DNA of 64,000 nucleotides, taken from assembly GCF_000744435.1 (NCBI RefSeq), contig NZ_JQLX01000013.1, positions 170,613 through 234,612 of the forward strand, in the 5' to 3' direction. The notes under the pieces were generated by a model. The model was given only the letters and a program-made list of their open reading frames with translations, searched no databases and was not told the origin of the DNA. Source of the stretch: Hippea jasoniae (GTDB lineage Bacteria; Campylobacterota_A; Desulfurellia; Desulfurellales; Hippeaceae). The translations under genes and the position numbers were made by a program. The number at the start of each line of letters is the position of its first letter. The first letter of the stretch is position 1. This document shows, piece by piece, positions 33,305 to 43,149 of the stretch.

Positions 33305-35223
33305 TCACTCAAAACAGTTCTGTTTCTGCCGCTGTTTTTGGCTTCATATAGGGCTTTGTCGGCCTTTTTAAATAGCTCATCAGGTGAGTCATTCTCCTTT
33401 ATACCGGCAACGCCAAGGCTTATAGTCACTTTACCCACTTTTTCAAAATCGTGATTTTCTACTATTTTTCTAAGTTTCTCTGCTATTGTGTATGCTGTTT
33501 TTGCATCTGTACCTAAAAGCAAAACGGCAAACTCCTCACCGCCAATCCTAAACACCATATCGGATGCCCTAACACTATCTGATATAAGCTGTGAAAGCTC
33601 CTTTAAAACTATATCGCCAATATCATGACCGTAGGTGTCGTTTATCTTCTTAAAGTGGTCTATGTCGAAAATAATTAAAGAAAATGGTTTTTCATTCTCT
33701 AATGATTTGTCCACCTCATCGTAAAAAATCTTATTAAAATGCCTTCTATTGAAAAGGTTTGTAAGTCCATCTTTTATGCTCAGCTGTAAAAGTTTATCCT
33801 GGGTGTGCTTTTTGTGAGTTAAATCAAAGATTATTGCAATAAGTCCTTCCTCATATTCGTCTTTAAACATTGAACAGTGAATACCCAGATATTTTGGTTG
33901 AGAACATACATTTATCTCTTTTTCTTCATATATGTTTTGCTGGTCCGTTTCGTATATCTTTTTTAGATATTCAGTTAAACTATTTGTATCCTCTTTGCAG
34001 AAGAATTTACTGAAGGCTTCGTTTTTGGTAATAATGTTGCCATTTTCATCAACAACAATTAAAGGGTTGGGTATAGAATCTATCAAATGAGCCTGGAATT
34101 TTTCCTTTTTTACAAGCTTGGTTCTATACTCTTTAAGTCTGATCATAAGCTTATCAATAAAGAAATAAGCGATAATAAAGATTAAAATTTCAAATATAAA
34201 TAACTCTGCCGATAGCTTAAGTACACTAATAAGCAAAATCTTTGAAAGCTTTTTTTCTCTTTTTTGTAATTTTGACTCAAAAATCCCGGGATGAAAACCA
34301 CTACCAATAATCCAGTGCCACGGCTTGAAATAATAGATAAAAGAGGTTTTAAATGATATTTGATTTGTACCCAATATTTTGTAGTAGTAGTTTACATAAC
34401 CTCTGCCCTTTGATAAAGCTATTTCAACCATTTTTTTGGCAAATAGATTACCTTTTGCATCTTTGCGCTTATTTATATCAACATATTTACCTACAAAATC
34501 TGGCTTGTTTGGAAGCACTATTCCTTTGTAAAATATCGGTTTATTATCTTTATCGAAAATCACTTTTATAACAAACACATACCCTGTTCCATTCACCCTA
34601 TATCTAAAATTATTCATTTCTGTCTTATATTTTTCTTTTAGTTTATTCTCGATTTTTTCTAAGGGTTTTGCTGCCATTATATAAACATTGAAATTAGGGT
34701 CAAACTTGATGTAGGAAATATAAGGCGTAGCATGAATCGATAAAACGCCACTAAAAACAGGCTTTACCTTTAAAAATTTTTCAACACTTTTTAGATTATC
34801 GCCGTCTTTAATGCCTTTTATGGAACTTTTTATAACTTTGAAATTTTTATTTAATACGGCACAATGCTCGTTGGAATATCCAACGAAATTAATAATTAAA
34901 TTAAAGAGTTGTTTAGGTGTTGCGGTATGTTTTAATGGCACAAAGATTCTATCTATCTCGTTTGCATATATCTTTAGCTGACTGATTGTTGATGGAATCA
35001 TAGAGCTATAATCTTTTTTTAACCTTTTAACAAATAGCATTACTACATTTCTTACCCTTGCTTCTTCTTCTTGAAGATAAATTTTTTGGTATTCTTCTGT
35101 TATTAGATGCTTAAATGTATTCAAATATCTATAAAAACCTAAGCTGATAAATAGTAGTATAGCTATCTCAACAATTAAAGTTATTGTAACAAATTTTAAC
35201 TTAAAACTTTTTTCCTCAGCCAT
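33301..35223 (-). CDS. Cache-PAS-GGDEF diguanylate cyclase
   Basis: 640 residues. A membrane helix (about 9-29), a periplasmic Cache sensor (about 40-330, with GTGYVFVIKV and WHWIIGSGFHPG), a second helix (about 335-358), a PAS-like domain (about 375-470, LIDSIPNPLIVVDENGNII) and a GGDEF domain (about 480-638). The active site is GGEEF, and the inhibitory I-site R-x-x-D (RASD) lies five residues before it, so it should be an active, product-inhibited cyclic-di-GMP synthase. The Cache domain suggests a small organic acid or similar ligand. Confidence 0.92.
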   Translation of the reverse strand: MAEEKSFKLKFVTITLIVEIAILLFISLGFYRYLNTFKHLITEEYQKIYLQEEEARVRNVVMLFVKRLKKDYSSMIPSTISQLKIYANEIDRIFVPLKHTATPKQLFNLIINFVGYSNEHCAVLNKNFKVIKSSIKGIKDGDNLKSVEKFLKVKPVFSGVLSIHATPYISYIKFDPNFNVYIMAAKPLEKIENKLKEKYKTEMNNFRYRVNGTGYVFVIKVIFDKDNKPIFYKGIVLPNKPDFVGKYVDINKRKDAKGNLFAKKMVEIALSKGRGYVNYYYKILGTNQISFKTSFIYYFKPWHWIIGSGFHPGIFESKLQKREKKLSKILLISVLKLSAELFIFEILIFIIAYFFIDKLMIRLKEYRTKLVKKEKFQAHLIDSIPNPLIVVDENGNIITKNEAFSKFFCKEDTNSLTEYLKKIYETDQQNIYEEKEINVCSQPKYLGIHCSMFKDEYEEGLIAIIFDLTHKKHTQDKLLQLSIKDGLTNLFNRRHFNKIFYDEVDKSLENEKPFSLIIFDIDHFKKINDTYGHDIGDIVLKELSQLISDSVRASDMVFRIGGEEFAVLLLGTDAKTAYTIAEKLRKIVENHDFEKVGKVTISLGVAGIKENDSPDELFKKADKALYEAKNSGRNRTVLSD

Positions 35224-35277
35224 ATCTTGAAAACTTATAACAAAAAATTAACCGCAAAACAAATGTAAAATGCCCTC

Positions 35278-35306
35278 TTGAAAAACTGCAAAAAATGTGT
35301 TATTAA
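35278..35306 (+). promoter_or_regulatory. Promoter of the tRNA-Ser pair
   Basis: TTGAAA (35278-35283), 17-base spacer, TATTAA (35301-35306). The start would be about 35312, seven bases before the first tRNA. Confidence 0.5.
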
Positions 35307-35318
35307 TTAGCTGCAAAC

Positions 35319-35410
35319 GGAGGAGTGGCCGAGTCTGGCTTAAGGCGGCGGTCTTGAAAACCGCTGAGCTCGCAAGGGCTCCGTGGGTTCGAATCCTACC
35401 TCCTCCGCCA
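35319..35410 (+). tRNA. tRNA-Ser, anticodon TGA
   Basis: Type II tRNA of 92 bases including an encoded CCA. The acceptor stem GGAGGAG / CTCCTCC is perfect. The anticodon loop CTTGAAA gives TGA. A long variable arm (GAGCTCGCAAGGGCTC region) and the T loop GGTTCGAATCC are visible. Confidence 0.97.
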
Positions 35411-35420
35411 TTTTTTATAT

Positions 35421-35515
<95 letters not shown>

Positions 35516-35591
35516 TCTGCAGTTCAATTCCGATTAAAATAAAAATCTCTATACAATCAAGCGATTTTTTGTTTTGATAAAAAATAAAATG

Positions 35592-36818
35592 CTATCTGTT
35601 GTCAAACTCAACATTACCTTCATTCTTATGTTTTTTCTCTTTCAAAAAGGCAAATCCAAACACAAACAGGTTAAAGGCAAATATTACAGCAGTTAAAATA
35701 TACATTACCTTAAAAGAGCAATGGATGCCAATTTCGATACCAAACAAAGGACCAAGGCTTCCTCCTATATCACCCAAAAGTTGATATAAACCAACGGCTC
35801 TGCCCCTCTGGTTGATAGTTGTAAAATCCCCTAAAATACTCAATAAGGTGATATTGTTTATTCCAACAGAGACTCCTATCATAATCAATGCAATCAATAC
35901 ATCTAAAGCTGTATTTGCTATACCAAGTAGTATAAAACCGCAAATCACGATTGCAACGGCTGGAAAACCGATAATAGAGCGAATGGCGAGTTTATCTATG
36001 ATTTTTGATGCTATAACCCCCGCAAGACCACTTGAAACCATCATTATGGACATGGCAATACCGCTTGAAAATCTTGCATCATTAACAAAAAAGAAGATAT
36101 GCTTGAAAGATAAAAATATAACAAGCGTTGCCATAACAACACCCTGCACAGAAAAGAATGTCAAAAGATTGCCAGTTGATATTACAGCCAGATCGGGGTT
36201 TTTAATGATAAATCCAAACGATTCCTTTAGTTTAAACGAAGCTTTAAATTTCTCTATTTTCTCCTCTTTAAAGAATACCAGAACAATAAAAGCTCCGATA
36301 AATGATGCAGATACGCTTAACAAAAAGGCAGTTAGATTTGAAAACAGGCTTGAAAAAATTCCCCCAATGACAAGTCCAGCAGGCACTCCTAAAGATAAAG
36401 CAATTCTAACTTTGGCTGTAAACTGCCCCCTATTTTTGCGTGTGGATCTGTTTAATGCTATTGTGTTTGCAGAGATAAAAACAAAAGCAGAGCCCACACC
36501 CCAGATAACCCTTCCAGCAAGCATCAACCAGCCATGACAGATATACAAAGAGATAACATAAAAGATGCTTCCCAGGCTCTCAAGAAGAAGTCCACAGACA
36601 AGTGGTGTTTTACCTCCAAAAGAATCGATAACAAGACCAACAAACTGATTAACAAATATACGCGTGATTTTATTTGCAGATATGATTAAACCGATAAAAA
36701 AAGCCGACAAACCAAATTGCAAACTCAGAACAGGCAGGATTGGAAAAACTATTCCTCCACCAATGCCACCCAAAAACACAACAAGGGGAAGAACAAATCC
36801 AAGGCCATTGTTTTTCAT
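35592..36818 (-). CDS. Major facilitator superfamily transporter
   Basis: 408 residues with about twelve hydrophobic helices. The MFS loop between helices 2 and 3 reads LVIDSFGGKTPLVCG, and the second half shows the repeated fold (KIIDKLAIRSIIGFPAV). GVPAGLVIGG in helix 5 resembles the antiporter motif C of drug-efflux members. The substrate cannot be told. It is transcribed away from the tungstate/molybdate transport genes, with only 62 bases between the start codons. Nothing in the sequence ties it to that module. Confidence 0.85.
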   Translation of the reverse strand: MKNNGLGFVLPLVVFLGGIGGGIVFPILPVLSLQFGLSAFFIGLIISANKITRIFVNQFVGLVIDSFGGKTPLVCGLLLESLGSIFYVISLYICHGWLMLAGRVIWGVGSAFVFISANTIALNRSTRKNRGQFTAKVRIALSLGVPAGLVIGGIFSSLFSNLTAFLLSVSASFIGAFIVLVFFKEEKIEKFKASFKLKESFGFIIKNPDLAVISTGNLLTFFSVQGVVMATLVIFLSFKHIFFFVNDARFSSGIAMSIMMVSSGLAGVIASKIIDKLAIRSIIGFPAVAIVICGFILLGIANTALDVLIALIMIGVSVGINNITLLSILGDFTTINQRGRAVGLYQLLGDIGGSLGPLFGIEIGIHCSFKVMYILTAVIFAFNLFVFGFAFLKEKKHKNEGNVEFDNR

Positions 36819-36830
36819 GCAGAAAGAATA

Positions 36831-36860
36831 TTGGATTTTTGAGTGTAATTCTACTAAAAT
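36831..36860 (+). promoter_or_regulatory. Possible promoter for the tungstate/molybdate transport operon
   Basis: TTGGAT (36831-36836), 18-base spacer, TAAAAT (36855-36860), upstream of AAGGAGG and the ATG at 36881. No molybdate-type operator or riboswitch was recognised. Confidence 0.4.
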
Positions 36861-36880
36861 TTACAAAAAAAGGAGGTATT

Positions 36881-37852
36881 ATGGCAGTGTTAAAATCATT
36901 TATCTTATCGGTTGCTACTTTTGTGTTTTTGTTTTGCACTACAGCTTTTGCTGCATCAAATATTATTATCTTTCATGCAGGCAGTCTTACTGTGCCCATT
37001 AGAAAAATGGCTAAAGCCTTCCAAAAGAAGTATCCGCAATACAGAATCTTAGATGAGCCTTCTGGCTCTCGTGTTGCAGCAAGAAAGGTTGCTGAACTAA
37101 AAAAGCCATGCGACATCGTGGCAAGTGCTGATTATACGGTTATAAACAACATCCTTATGAAAAAAGGATTTGCCGATTTTAATATTGAGTTTGCAACAAA
37201 CAGCCTTGCTATTGTTTATACCAAAAAATCACGATATGCGGGTATAATTAATCAAAAAAACTGGCCTTATATTTTACTAAAAAAAGATGTGGTTGTTGGG
37301 CATTCAAATCCAAACGATGACCCCTGTGGCTATAGAGCGATGTTTGTTGCAAAACTTGCCCAAAAATATTATCACATCAAGGATTTCTACAAAAAGTTGT
37401 TTGGATATCCCGACTATTACAAGCCGGGATTTGAAAAAAAAGGAAAAATCGTTGTAAGACCAAAAGAGACTGATTTGCTATCTTTGCTTGAAGCTGGTGA
37501 TGTTGACTATATCTTTCTGTATAAATCTGTGGCAATTCAGCACCATTTAAAGTATATTCAGCTACCAGATCATATAAATCTATCAAACCCTGAATATGCA
37601 AAATTCTATTCGCAGGCTTGCTTTAAGGTTACAGCTAACTCACCCAATAACTACATTTTAAAATGTGCAAAACCCATAATCTATTCGCTTACAATACCTC
37701 ACAATGAAAATTCACCACAAAATCCAGACGGTGCTATATTGTTTGTTAAATTTATGCTCTCAAAAAAGGGTCAATCTATATTAAAATCGTGCGGGCAGGG
37801 CATTATAAATCCACCTGTGGTGATAGGCAAAAAACCTGTGTGGCTTAAATGA
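36881..37852 (+). CDS. wtpA: Tungstate/molybdate ABC transporter, periplasmic binding protein
   Basis: 323 residues from the ATG at 36881, which follows AAGGAGG; the reading frame is open further upstream but without a better start. A signal peptide (VLKSFILSVATFVFLFCTTA) is followed by IIIFHAGSLTVPIRKMAKAF, EPSGSRVAARKV and CDIVASADYTVI, the pattern of WtpA/ModA of the archaeal type. A Mo/W enzyme gene cluster lies directly downstream. WtpA-type proteins bind tungstate or molybdate oxyanion; the neighbouring AOR genes suggest tungstate. It overlaps the ATPase gene by 4 bases. Confidence 0.88.
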   Translation: MAVLKSFILSVATFVFLFCTTAFAASNIIIFHAGSLTVPIRKMAKAFQKKYPQYRILDEPSGSRVAARKVAELKKPCDIVASADYTVINNILMKKGFADFNIEFATNSLAIVYTKKSRYAGIINQKNWPYILLKKDVVVGHSNPNDDPCGYRAMFVAKLAQKYYHIKDFYKKLFGYPDYYKPGFEKKGKIVVRPKETDLLSLLEAGDVDYIFLYKSVAIQHHLKYIQLPDHINLSNPEYAKFYSQACFKVTANSPNNYILKCAKPIIYSLTIPHNENSPQNPDGAILFVKFMLSKKGQSILKSCGQGIINPPVVIGKKPVWLK

Positions 37853-38802
37853 GTTTTTTGAAAGTTGACAATATCAGTTTTAATATATCAAGCTTTTCTT
37901 TAAAGAACCTATCGTTTGTTATAGAAAAAGGCAAGACGCTTGCTTTGATAGGAAAAAGCGGCTCTGGCAAAACAATGACACTTGAACTTATAGCCGGTAT
38001 AAAAACACCGCATAAAGGCAAAATTTACCTTGATGAGAAGGATATAACACATCTGCCACGCCACAAAAGAGAGATTTCAATCGTATATCAGGATTATGTT
38101 TTGTTTCCACATATGAATGTGGAGCAAAACATACTTTACTCCCAAAAAAACAAACCAGACAGAGATCTATTTCAAAGAATTGTTAACACTTTTAAAATAA
38201 ACCATATGCTTAAAAGGCCTGTAAATGCACTATCCGGCGGAGAAAAGCAAAAAATTGTACTTGCAAGGGCGATTATGTCTAAACCAAAATTACTTTTACT
38301 TGATGAGCCTTTAAGCGCCATTGATTTTCCGTTCAGGCGGGATTTTTTAGACTTTATTTATTATTTAAAAGAAGAGTTTGGTCTGACGATGATCTATGTT
38401 ACGCACAACTTTAAAGAGGCTTTAACCATTGCAGATGAAGCAGCTGTGATGTTTAACGGAGAGATTATAAGAAAAGGTAGGCCTGATGAGGTTTTGCAAA
38501 ATCCAGAAAACTTAGAAACGGCACGGTTTCTGGGTTATAGGAATATTTTACCCATAAACCTTTTAGAGCAACAAAAAAGGGGTTTTTTTAGCGTATCACC
38601 AGAAAAGATAAACATTTTTGACAAACAAAAAGATGGATGTCTCTGTCTAAAAGGCAAATTAAAAAGCCCTATTGATATATCAAAAAGATACTCTATAATC
38701 GATGTAGATGGTTATAATGTGTTTGTTAAAGCCAAAGAAAATGCCAAAACCAAGCTATTTATATGTTTTAAGAAGGAGGATATCATTTACCTAAATGGTT
38801 AA
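37849..38802 (+). CDS. wtpC: Tungstate/molybdate ABC transporter, ATP-binding protein
   Basis: 317 residues. Walker A is GKSGSGKTM, the signature is LSGGEKQKIVLARAI, Walker B is LLLLDEP and the switch histidine is in VTHNFKEA. A C-terminal domain of about 100 residues follows the ATPase core and may be a small regulatory or oxyanion-binding domain, shorter than a full MOP pair. It energises uptake with the WtpA and WtpB products. It overlaps wtpA by 4 and wtpB by 8 bases. Confidence 0.88.
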   Translation: MSFLKVDNISFNISSFSLKNLSFVIEKGKTLALIGKSGSGKTMTLELIAGIKTPHKGKIYLDEKDITHLPRHKREISIVYQDYVLFPHMNVEQNILYSQKNKPDRDLFQRIVNTFKINHMLKRPVNALSGGEKQKIVLARAIMSKPKLLLLDEPLSAIDFPFRRDFLDFIYYLKEEFGLTMIYVTHNFKEALTIADEAAVMFNGEIIRKGRPDEVLQNPENLETARFLGYRNILPINLLEQQKRGFFSVSPEKINIFDKQKDGCLCLKGKLKSPIDISKRYSIIDVDGYNVFVKAKENAKTKLFICFKKEDIIYLNG

Positions 38803-39559
38803 AGATTTTAGATCGATATTTGCACTTTTGGGTGTTATCGTAGTTATTTTTCTGCTTTTTCCTGTAATAGACCTCTTTAAAATTTCAGGCCTTTCAGCAC
38901 TAAAAGATGCAATATCGGATAAAACGGTGGTTAACTCTGTTATCTTAACGATAAAAATATCCTTTTTCTCAACGGTGTTTATCCTATTATTCGGCGTGCC
39001 GCTTGCCTACCTGCTTGCAAGATATAACTTTTTTTTAAAACCTGTTGTTGAAGGAATTGTTGATCTACCCACAATGATTCCCCACATTGCTGCAGGTATT
39101 GCACTGCTTGTTGTATTTGGTTCAAAGGGATTGTTAGGAAAATTTTTTTATACATTCAGCATAAAGTTTCTTGATACTCAGTGGGGTATTTTTGCTGCCA
39201 TGAGCTTTGTTTCTGCACCTTATCTTATAAACGCAGCCAAAGAGAGTTTTAAAAAAATAGATCCAAGACTTGAATATGTTTCTGAAACATTGGGCATCAC
39301 ACCTTTTGAGACATTTTTAAAAATAACTCTGCCTCTTGCAAAAAAAGATATTATAAACGGTGCTTTGATGATGTGGGGTAGGGGAATAGGCGAGTTTGGA
39401 GCTGTTGTTGTGCTTGCCTATTACCCCATGACAACGCCTGTTTTGATATACGATAGATTTACAAGCTACGGTTTAAAATACGCAATGGGTGCTGCAGTTT
39501 TGTTGATAACCATTTCGCTGTTAATATTTGTTTCTGTAAGATTTTTATCAAGAAAGTAG
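38795..39559 (+). CDS. wtpB: Tungstate/molybdate ABC transporter, permease
   Basis: 254 residues with five to six membrane helices. The family contact loop is MWGRGIGEFGAVVVLAYYPM, very close to the EAA-type loop of ModB/WtpB permeases. VDLPTMIPHIAAGIALL is also typical. It forms the membrane channel for the WtpA ligand. Gene order is binding protein, ATPase, permease, with overlaps throughout. moeA follows after 9 bases. Confidence 0.88.
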   Translation: MVKDFRSIFALLGVIVVIFLLFPVIDLFKISGLSALKDAISDKTVVNSVILTIKISFFSTVFILLFGVPLAYLLARYNFFLKPVVEGIVDLPTMIPHIAAGIALLVVFGSKGLLGKFFYTFSIKFLDTQWGIFAAMSFVSAPYLINAAKESFKKIDPRLEYVSETLGITPFETFLKITLPLAKKDIINGALMMWGRGIGEFGAVVVLAYYPMTTPVLIYDRFTSYGLKYAMGAAVLLITISLLIFVSVRFLSRK

Positions 39560-39568
39560 GGGGTTGTT

Positions 39569-40801
39569 ATGAAAAGTATGATAAAGCCTAAAGAAGCACT
39601 GAATATTATTTTAGAACAGATTAAGCCTGTTGGATGCGAAGAGGTTTCGATTTTTGAGGCAAACAGAAGGGTCTGCTGCAAAAAACTCATATCAAATAAA
39701 AACCTGCCACCGCTTGATGATGCTGCAATGGATGGTTATGCGGTTAGATTTGAGGATATTAAAAATCCACCTGTAACATTAAAGATTTTGGGTGTGATTA
39801 AAGCTGGCGATGATGTGTCAGGCAAAAAAATAGAAAAGGGCAGCTGCTACAGAATCATGACCGGTGCTTTTTTGCCTGAAGGTGCTGATACGGTTGTTGA
39901 GTTTGAAGCAACAAGACAATTAGATGAAAACAGCGTTGAAATCTTAAAAGAAAAAAAGAAAAATGCCAATGTAAGGTTTAAGGGAGAGGATATAAAAGAG
40001 AATGAAGAGATAGATTTTACAGGAGAGATTCTTACACCCTACAAACTCTCAAGACTGGTCTCGACAAACAATATTTTTGTCAATGTCTATAAAAAACCTT
40101 CTGTGTGTATTATATCAACAGGCGATGAACTGGATAAATTGGGAAGCTGCAAAAAACATTCAATAATAGACTCAAACGCTTTTTTCTTAAAGTCGTTTTT
40201 AAAGCAGGAACTTGATATTGATGCTGCCTATCTTGGTATATCGAAAGACTCAAAGGACGACCTTATTAAATTACTGGATGAGGCCTCCCGCTATGATGTT
40301 ATTATTACAACAGCGGGCATCTCTTTTGGAGATTTTGATGTCGTAACCAATGTAGAAAAACAGATCGGCATAAACTGGTTGTTTAAGTATGTACAACAAA
40401 AGCCGGGTAAACCTTTTGCGTTTGGAACACTGAAAAATAGTTTTATATTTTCATTTCCTGGCAATCCTGTATCTACAACATTTTGTAGTTTTTTCTATCT
40501 TTTGCCGGCACTTAAAAAGATGATGGGTTTTAAAAGATATATGCATAAAACCTTCAGGGCAAAGCTTACAAAGGATGTTAAGAAAAGCAACGACCGCGTG
40601 CATTTTAACAGGGTCACAATCAAATACAAAGATGGTGAATTTTTTGCTGAACCCTTCCAGATCCAGGGCTCAAACATCATCAGATCGATATCAACCTGTA
40701 ACGGCTTTGCAATGATAGGCTCAGATAGGGTTGGTATTATAAAGAAAGGTGAAATGGTGGATGTAATTGTTTATGACTCATGTAGTTTTCTTGCATATTA
40801 G
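39569..40801 (+). CDS. moeA: Molybdopterin molybdenumtransferase (metal insertion, MoeA)
   Basis: 410 residues with the three MoeA domains. LPPLDDAAMDGYAVRFEDI, IKAGDDVSGKKIEKGSCYRIMTGAFLPEGADTVV (broken here only by domain order), VCIISTGDELDKLG, TTAGISFGDFD and PGKPFAFGTL, then SFPGNPVST, are the family motifs. It inserts molybdate or tungstate into adenylylated molybdopterin. Its place between tungstate/molybdate uptake genes and an aldehyde oxidoreductase suggests a dedicated tungsten-insertion paralogue. AGGGGG lies 5 bases before the ATG. Confidence 0.93.
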   Translation: MKSMIKPKEALNIILEQIKPVGCEEVSIFEANRRVCCKKLISNKNLPPLDDAAMDGYAVRFEDIKNPPVTLKILGVIKAGDDVSGKKIEKGSCYRIMTGAFLPEGADTVVEFEATRQLDENSVEILKEKKKNANVRFKGEDIKENEEIDFTGEILTPYKLSRLVSTNNIFVNVYKKPSVCIISTGDELDKLGSCKKHSIIDSNAFFLKSFLKQELDIDAAYLGISKDSKDDLIKLLDEASRYDVIITTAGISFGDFDVVTNVEKQIGINWLFKYVQQKPGKPFAFGTLKNSFIFSFPGNPVSTTFCSFFYLLPALKKMMGFKRYMHKTFRAKLTKDVKKSNDRVHFNRVTIKYKDGEFFAEPFQIQGSNIIRSISTCNGFAMIGSDRVGIIKKGEMVDVIVYDSCSFLAY

Positions 40802-40803
40802 AG

Positions 40804-40831
40804 TTGCCTTTTTAGACTAAATAAATAAAAT
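40804..40831 (+). promoter_or_regulatory. Possible internal promoter for the aldehyde oxidoreductase genes
   Basis: TTGCCT (40804-40809), 16-base spacer, TAAAAT (40826-40831), in the only sizeable gap (57 bases) of the module. Weak by spacing and -35 match. Confidence 0.3.
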
Positions 40832-40858
40832 TTTAAAAAACCTCATAAGGGGGTTAAT

Positions 40859-41341
40859 ATGAAGGTTCTGGTTGTTGATATAGACAAATGCACGGGTTGC
40901 AGGGCATGTGAATACGCTTGCTCTTTTGTTCATAGTAATGAGTTCAACCCTCTTAATTCAAATATCCACATCTCAGAGTTTTTAGATAGCTTTACATTTA
41001 TCCCACAGGTGTGTACCCAGTGCAATGAAGCATATTGCCAGAAGATTTGCCCAACAAAAGCCCTGAAGAGAAACTCTCAAACCGGTGTAGTTGAGCTAAA
41101 TTACGATCTATGCATTGGCTGCAAACAGTGCGTGCTTGCATGCCCGTGGGGTTCAATTAAGATGACAGCAGATGGCAAGAGGGTTATTAAATGCGACCAC
41201 TGCGGGGGCAACCCAGAATGTGTAAAGGTCTGTCATGCGGGTGCAATAGAGTATAAAGAGATTGAAGATATGGTTTTTGATAAACAGCTTAAAACAGCAA
41301 CCATCTATAAAAGTTTTATAGAAAATGGGGGTCAAATATGA
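40859..41341 (+). CDS. Four-cluster ferredoxin-like subunit of aldehyde oxidoreductase (AorA-like)
   Basis: 160 residues with cysteine groups CTGCRACEYAC, CTQCNEAYCQKIC, CIGCKQCVLAC and CDHCGGNPECVKVC, enough for four [4Fe-4S] clusters. In the multi-subunit aldehyde oxidoreductase of Aromatoleum, a small iron-sulfur subunit, a tungsten subunit and an FAD subunit form one enzyme; this gene and the next two match that set in order and size. AAGGGGG precedes the ATG, and its stop overlaps the start of the next gene (ATGA). Confidence 0.85.
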   Translation: MKVLVVDIDKCTGCRACEYACSFVHSNEFNPLNSNIHISEFLDSFTFIPQVCTQCNEAYCQKICPTKALKRNSQTGVVELNYDLCIGCKQCVLACPWGSIKMTADGKRVIKCDHCGGNPECVKVCHAGAIEYKEIEDMVFDKQLKTATIYKSFIENGGQI

Positions 41342-43149
41342 AAGGTGGTTATGCTGGAAAGATATTGAGGGTTAATTTGACAGAAATGAAGACAACAGTT
41401 GAAGATATAAACAGGCAGTGGGCTGAAGATTTCATCGGTGGCAGGGGATACGGCACGAGAATCTTAATGGAAGAAGTAGACCCTTTAGTTGATCCATTAA
41501 GCGAACAAAACAAGGTTGTTATAGCAACAGGACCCCTTGGCTCAACATATGCACCATCTTCAGGCAGGGTTATGGTGATTACCAAGGGAGCTCTAAATGG
41601 AGCCATAGCATGCTCAAATGCAGGTGGGCATTTTGGACCTCATCTAAAACGCAGTGGATTTGATGCGATTATTATTGAGGGTAGGGCTGAAAAACCCGTC
41701 TATTTATGGATTTATAAAGGTAGTGTTGAAATCAGGGATGCAGAAGAGCTTGTAGGTTTAAACACTAAAGAAACAGATAAAAAACTCAAAGAGCTTTTGC
41801 ATTTAGAAATAGGCACGCTGGAGATAGGAAAGGCAGCAGAGAAACTATCTCTTATTGCCAATATTACATTCGATGGTCACAGAGCAGCAGGCAGGGGTGG
41901 TGTTGGCGCTGTTTTAGCAAGCAAAAATTTAAAGGCAATAGCTGTTAGAGGAACAAACGGTATAGCAGTTTATAATAAAGAGAGGTTCACAAAAGCCGTT
42001 TACAATGCACGGGATATTTTAAGCAAAGACCCGTTTGCCTCCAAGGGTGGGGCGTTGTATGGAACGGCAGTTTTAGTTAAAACAATAAATAGCGTTGGTG
42101 GCTTTCCATCGTTTAATGCACATGATGCCTATTTTGAAACAGCCGACAAAATTAGCGGTCAGAGTCTAACCAAAAACAACCTTATAAAGGCTGAAGCCTG
42201 TGATAGTTGTTCAATTGCCTGTGGCAGGGTAACAGAGATTAGAAAGGGTAAATATAGCTCAAATAAAGGCGTAGGACCTGAATATGAAACAATCTGGGCT
42301 TTAGGGGCAAACTGCGGTGTGGATGACCTGGATGCAATTGTTTATGCAAATTATCTGTGTAATGATTATGGCCTTGACACCATTTCTGCAGGTGCAACTG
42401 TGGCCTGTGCAATGGACCTATTTGAGGCTGGCTATATACCCAAAGAGGATATAGGATTTGAGCTGAAGTTTGGCGATCCTGATGCAATGGTTGAGGCTAT
42501 TAAACTAATGTGTGAACAAAGTAGCGATTTCGGAAAACTCCTTGCTGAAGGTTCATACAGACTTGCTGAGCATTATGGTCATTCAGAATTCTCTATGAGT
42601 GTTAAAAAACAGGAGTTTCCCGCTTATGATCCGCGAGCCATTAAAGGAATCGGGCTTGAATATGCCACAAGCAACAGAGGAGCCTGCCATGTGAGGGGCT
42701 ATACAATCGGAGCTGAGGTTTTTGGAAAAATGGATAAAAATAGCTATGAAGGCAAGGCAAAATTGACAAAAACACTGCAGGATATGACAGCTGCACTGGA
42801 CTCAACAGGTATCTGTTTATTTACAACCTTTGGATTGAAGCCAAAACATATAGCAGAGCTTTTTGAAGCAGCAACGGGTATTTCATGCGATGAAAAAGAG
42901 TTTTTGAAAAAAGGCGAGAGGATATGGAATCTTGAGAGGCTTTTTAATATAAAGGCAGGTTTTAATAAAGAGGATGATAATCTACCAGAAAGAATGTATA
43001 AAGAGCCAATAAAAACAGGACCGTCAAAAGGAGAGGTGGCTGATCTAACTGAAGTGATTAAAGAGTATTACAAACTGAGGGGCTGGGATGAAGATGGCAG
43101 ACCAACATCAGAAAAACTAAAAGAGCTGAACCTTGAGGAATTTGCATGA
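41338..43149 (+). CDS. Tungsten-containing aldehyde:ferredoxin oxidoreductase, catalytic subunit (AorB-like)
   Basis: 603 residues, standard AOR length. GGYAGKILRVNLTEMKT and FIGGRGYGTRIL start the pterin-binding domain; the cluster ligands are in CDSCSIACGR with a later cysteine in DSTGICLFTTFG. It interconverts aldehydes and carboxylic acids using a tungsten-bispterin cofactor. The substrate range is unknown. Tungsten rather than molybdenum is inferred from the AOR family and from the adjoining WtpA-type transporter. It overlaps both neighbours by 4 bases. Confidence 0.92.
   Translation: MKGGYAGKILRVNLTEMKTTVEDINRQWAEDFIGGRGYGTRILMEEVDPLVDPLSEQNKVVIATGPLGSTYAPSSGRVMVITKGALNGAIACSNAGGHFGPHLKRSGFDAIIIEGRAEKPVYLWIYKGSVEIRDAEELVGLNTKETDKKLKELLHLEIGTLEIGKAAEKLSLIANITFDGHRAAGRGGVGAVLASKNLKAIAVRGTNGIAVYNKERFTKAVYNARDILSKDPFASKGGALYGTAVLVKTINSVGGFPSFNAHDAYFETADKISGQSLTKNNLIKAEACDSCSIACGRVTEIRKGKYSSNKGVGPEYETIWALGANCGVDDLDAIVYANYLCNDYGLDTISAGATVACAMDLFEAGYIPKEDIGFELKFGDPDAMVEAIKLMCEQSSDFGKLLAEGSYRLAEHYGHSEFSMSVKKQEFPAYDPRAIKGIGLEYATSNRGACHVRGYTIGAEVFGKMDKNSYEGKAKLTKTLQDMTAALDSTGICLFTTFGLKPKHIAELFEAATGISCDEKEFLKKGERIWNLERLFNIKAGFNKEDDNLPERMYKEPIKTGPSKGEVADLTEVIKEYYKLRGWDEDGRPTSEKLKELNLEEFA

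Noticed and set aside
35812..36537. Open frame of 241 codons on the plus strand opposite the MFS transporter
   Set aside because: Antisense to a clear 12-helix transporter; composition is low in aromatic residues and rich in Ile/Ala/Thr/Lys, as expected for the reverse of membrane-helix codons.
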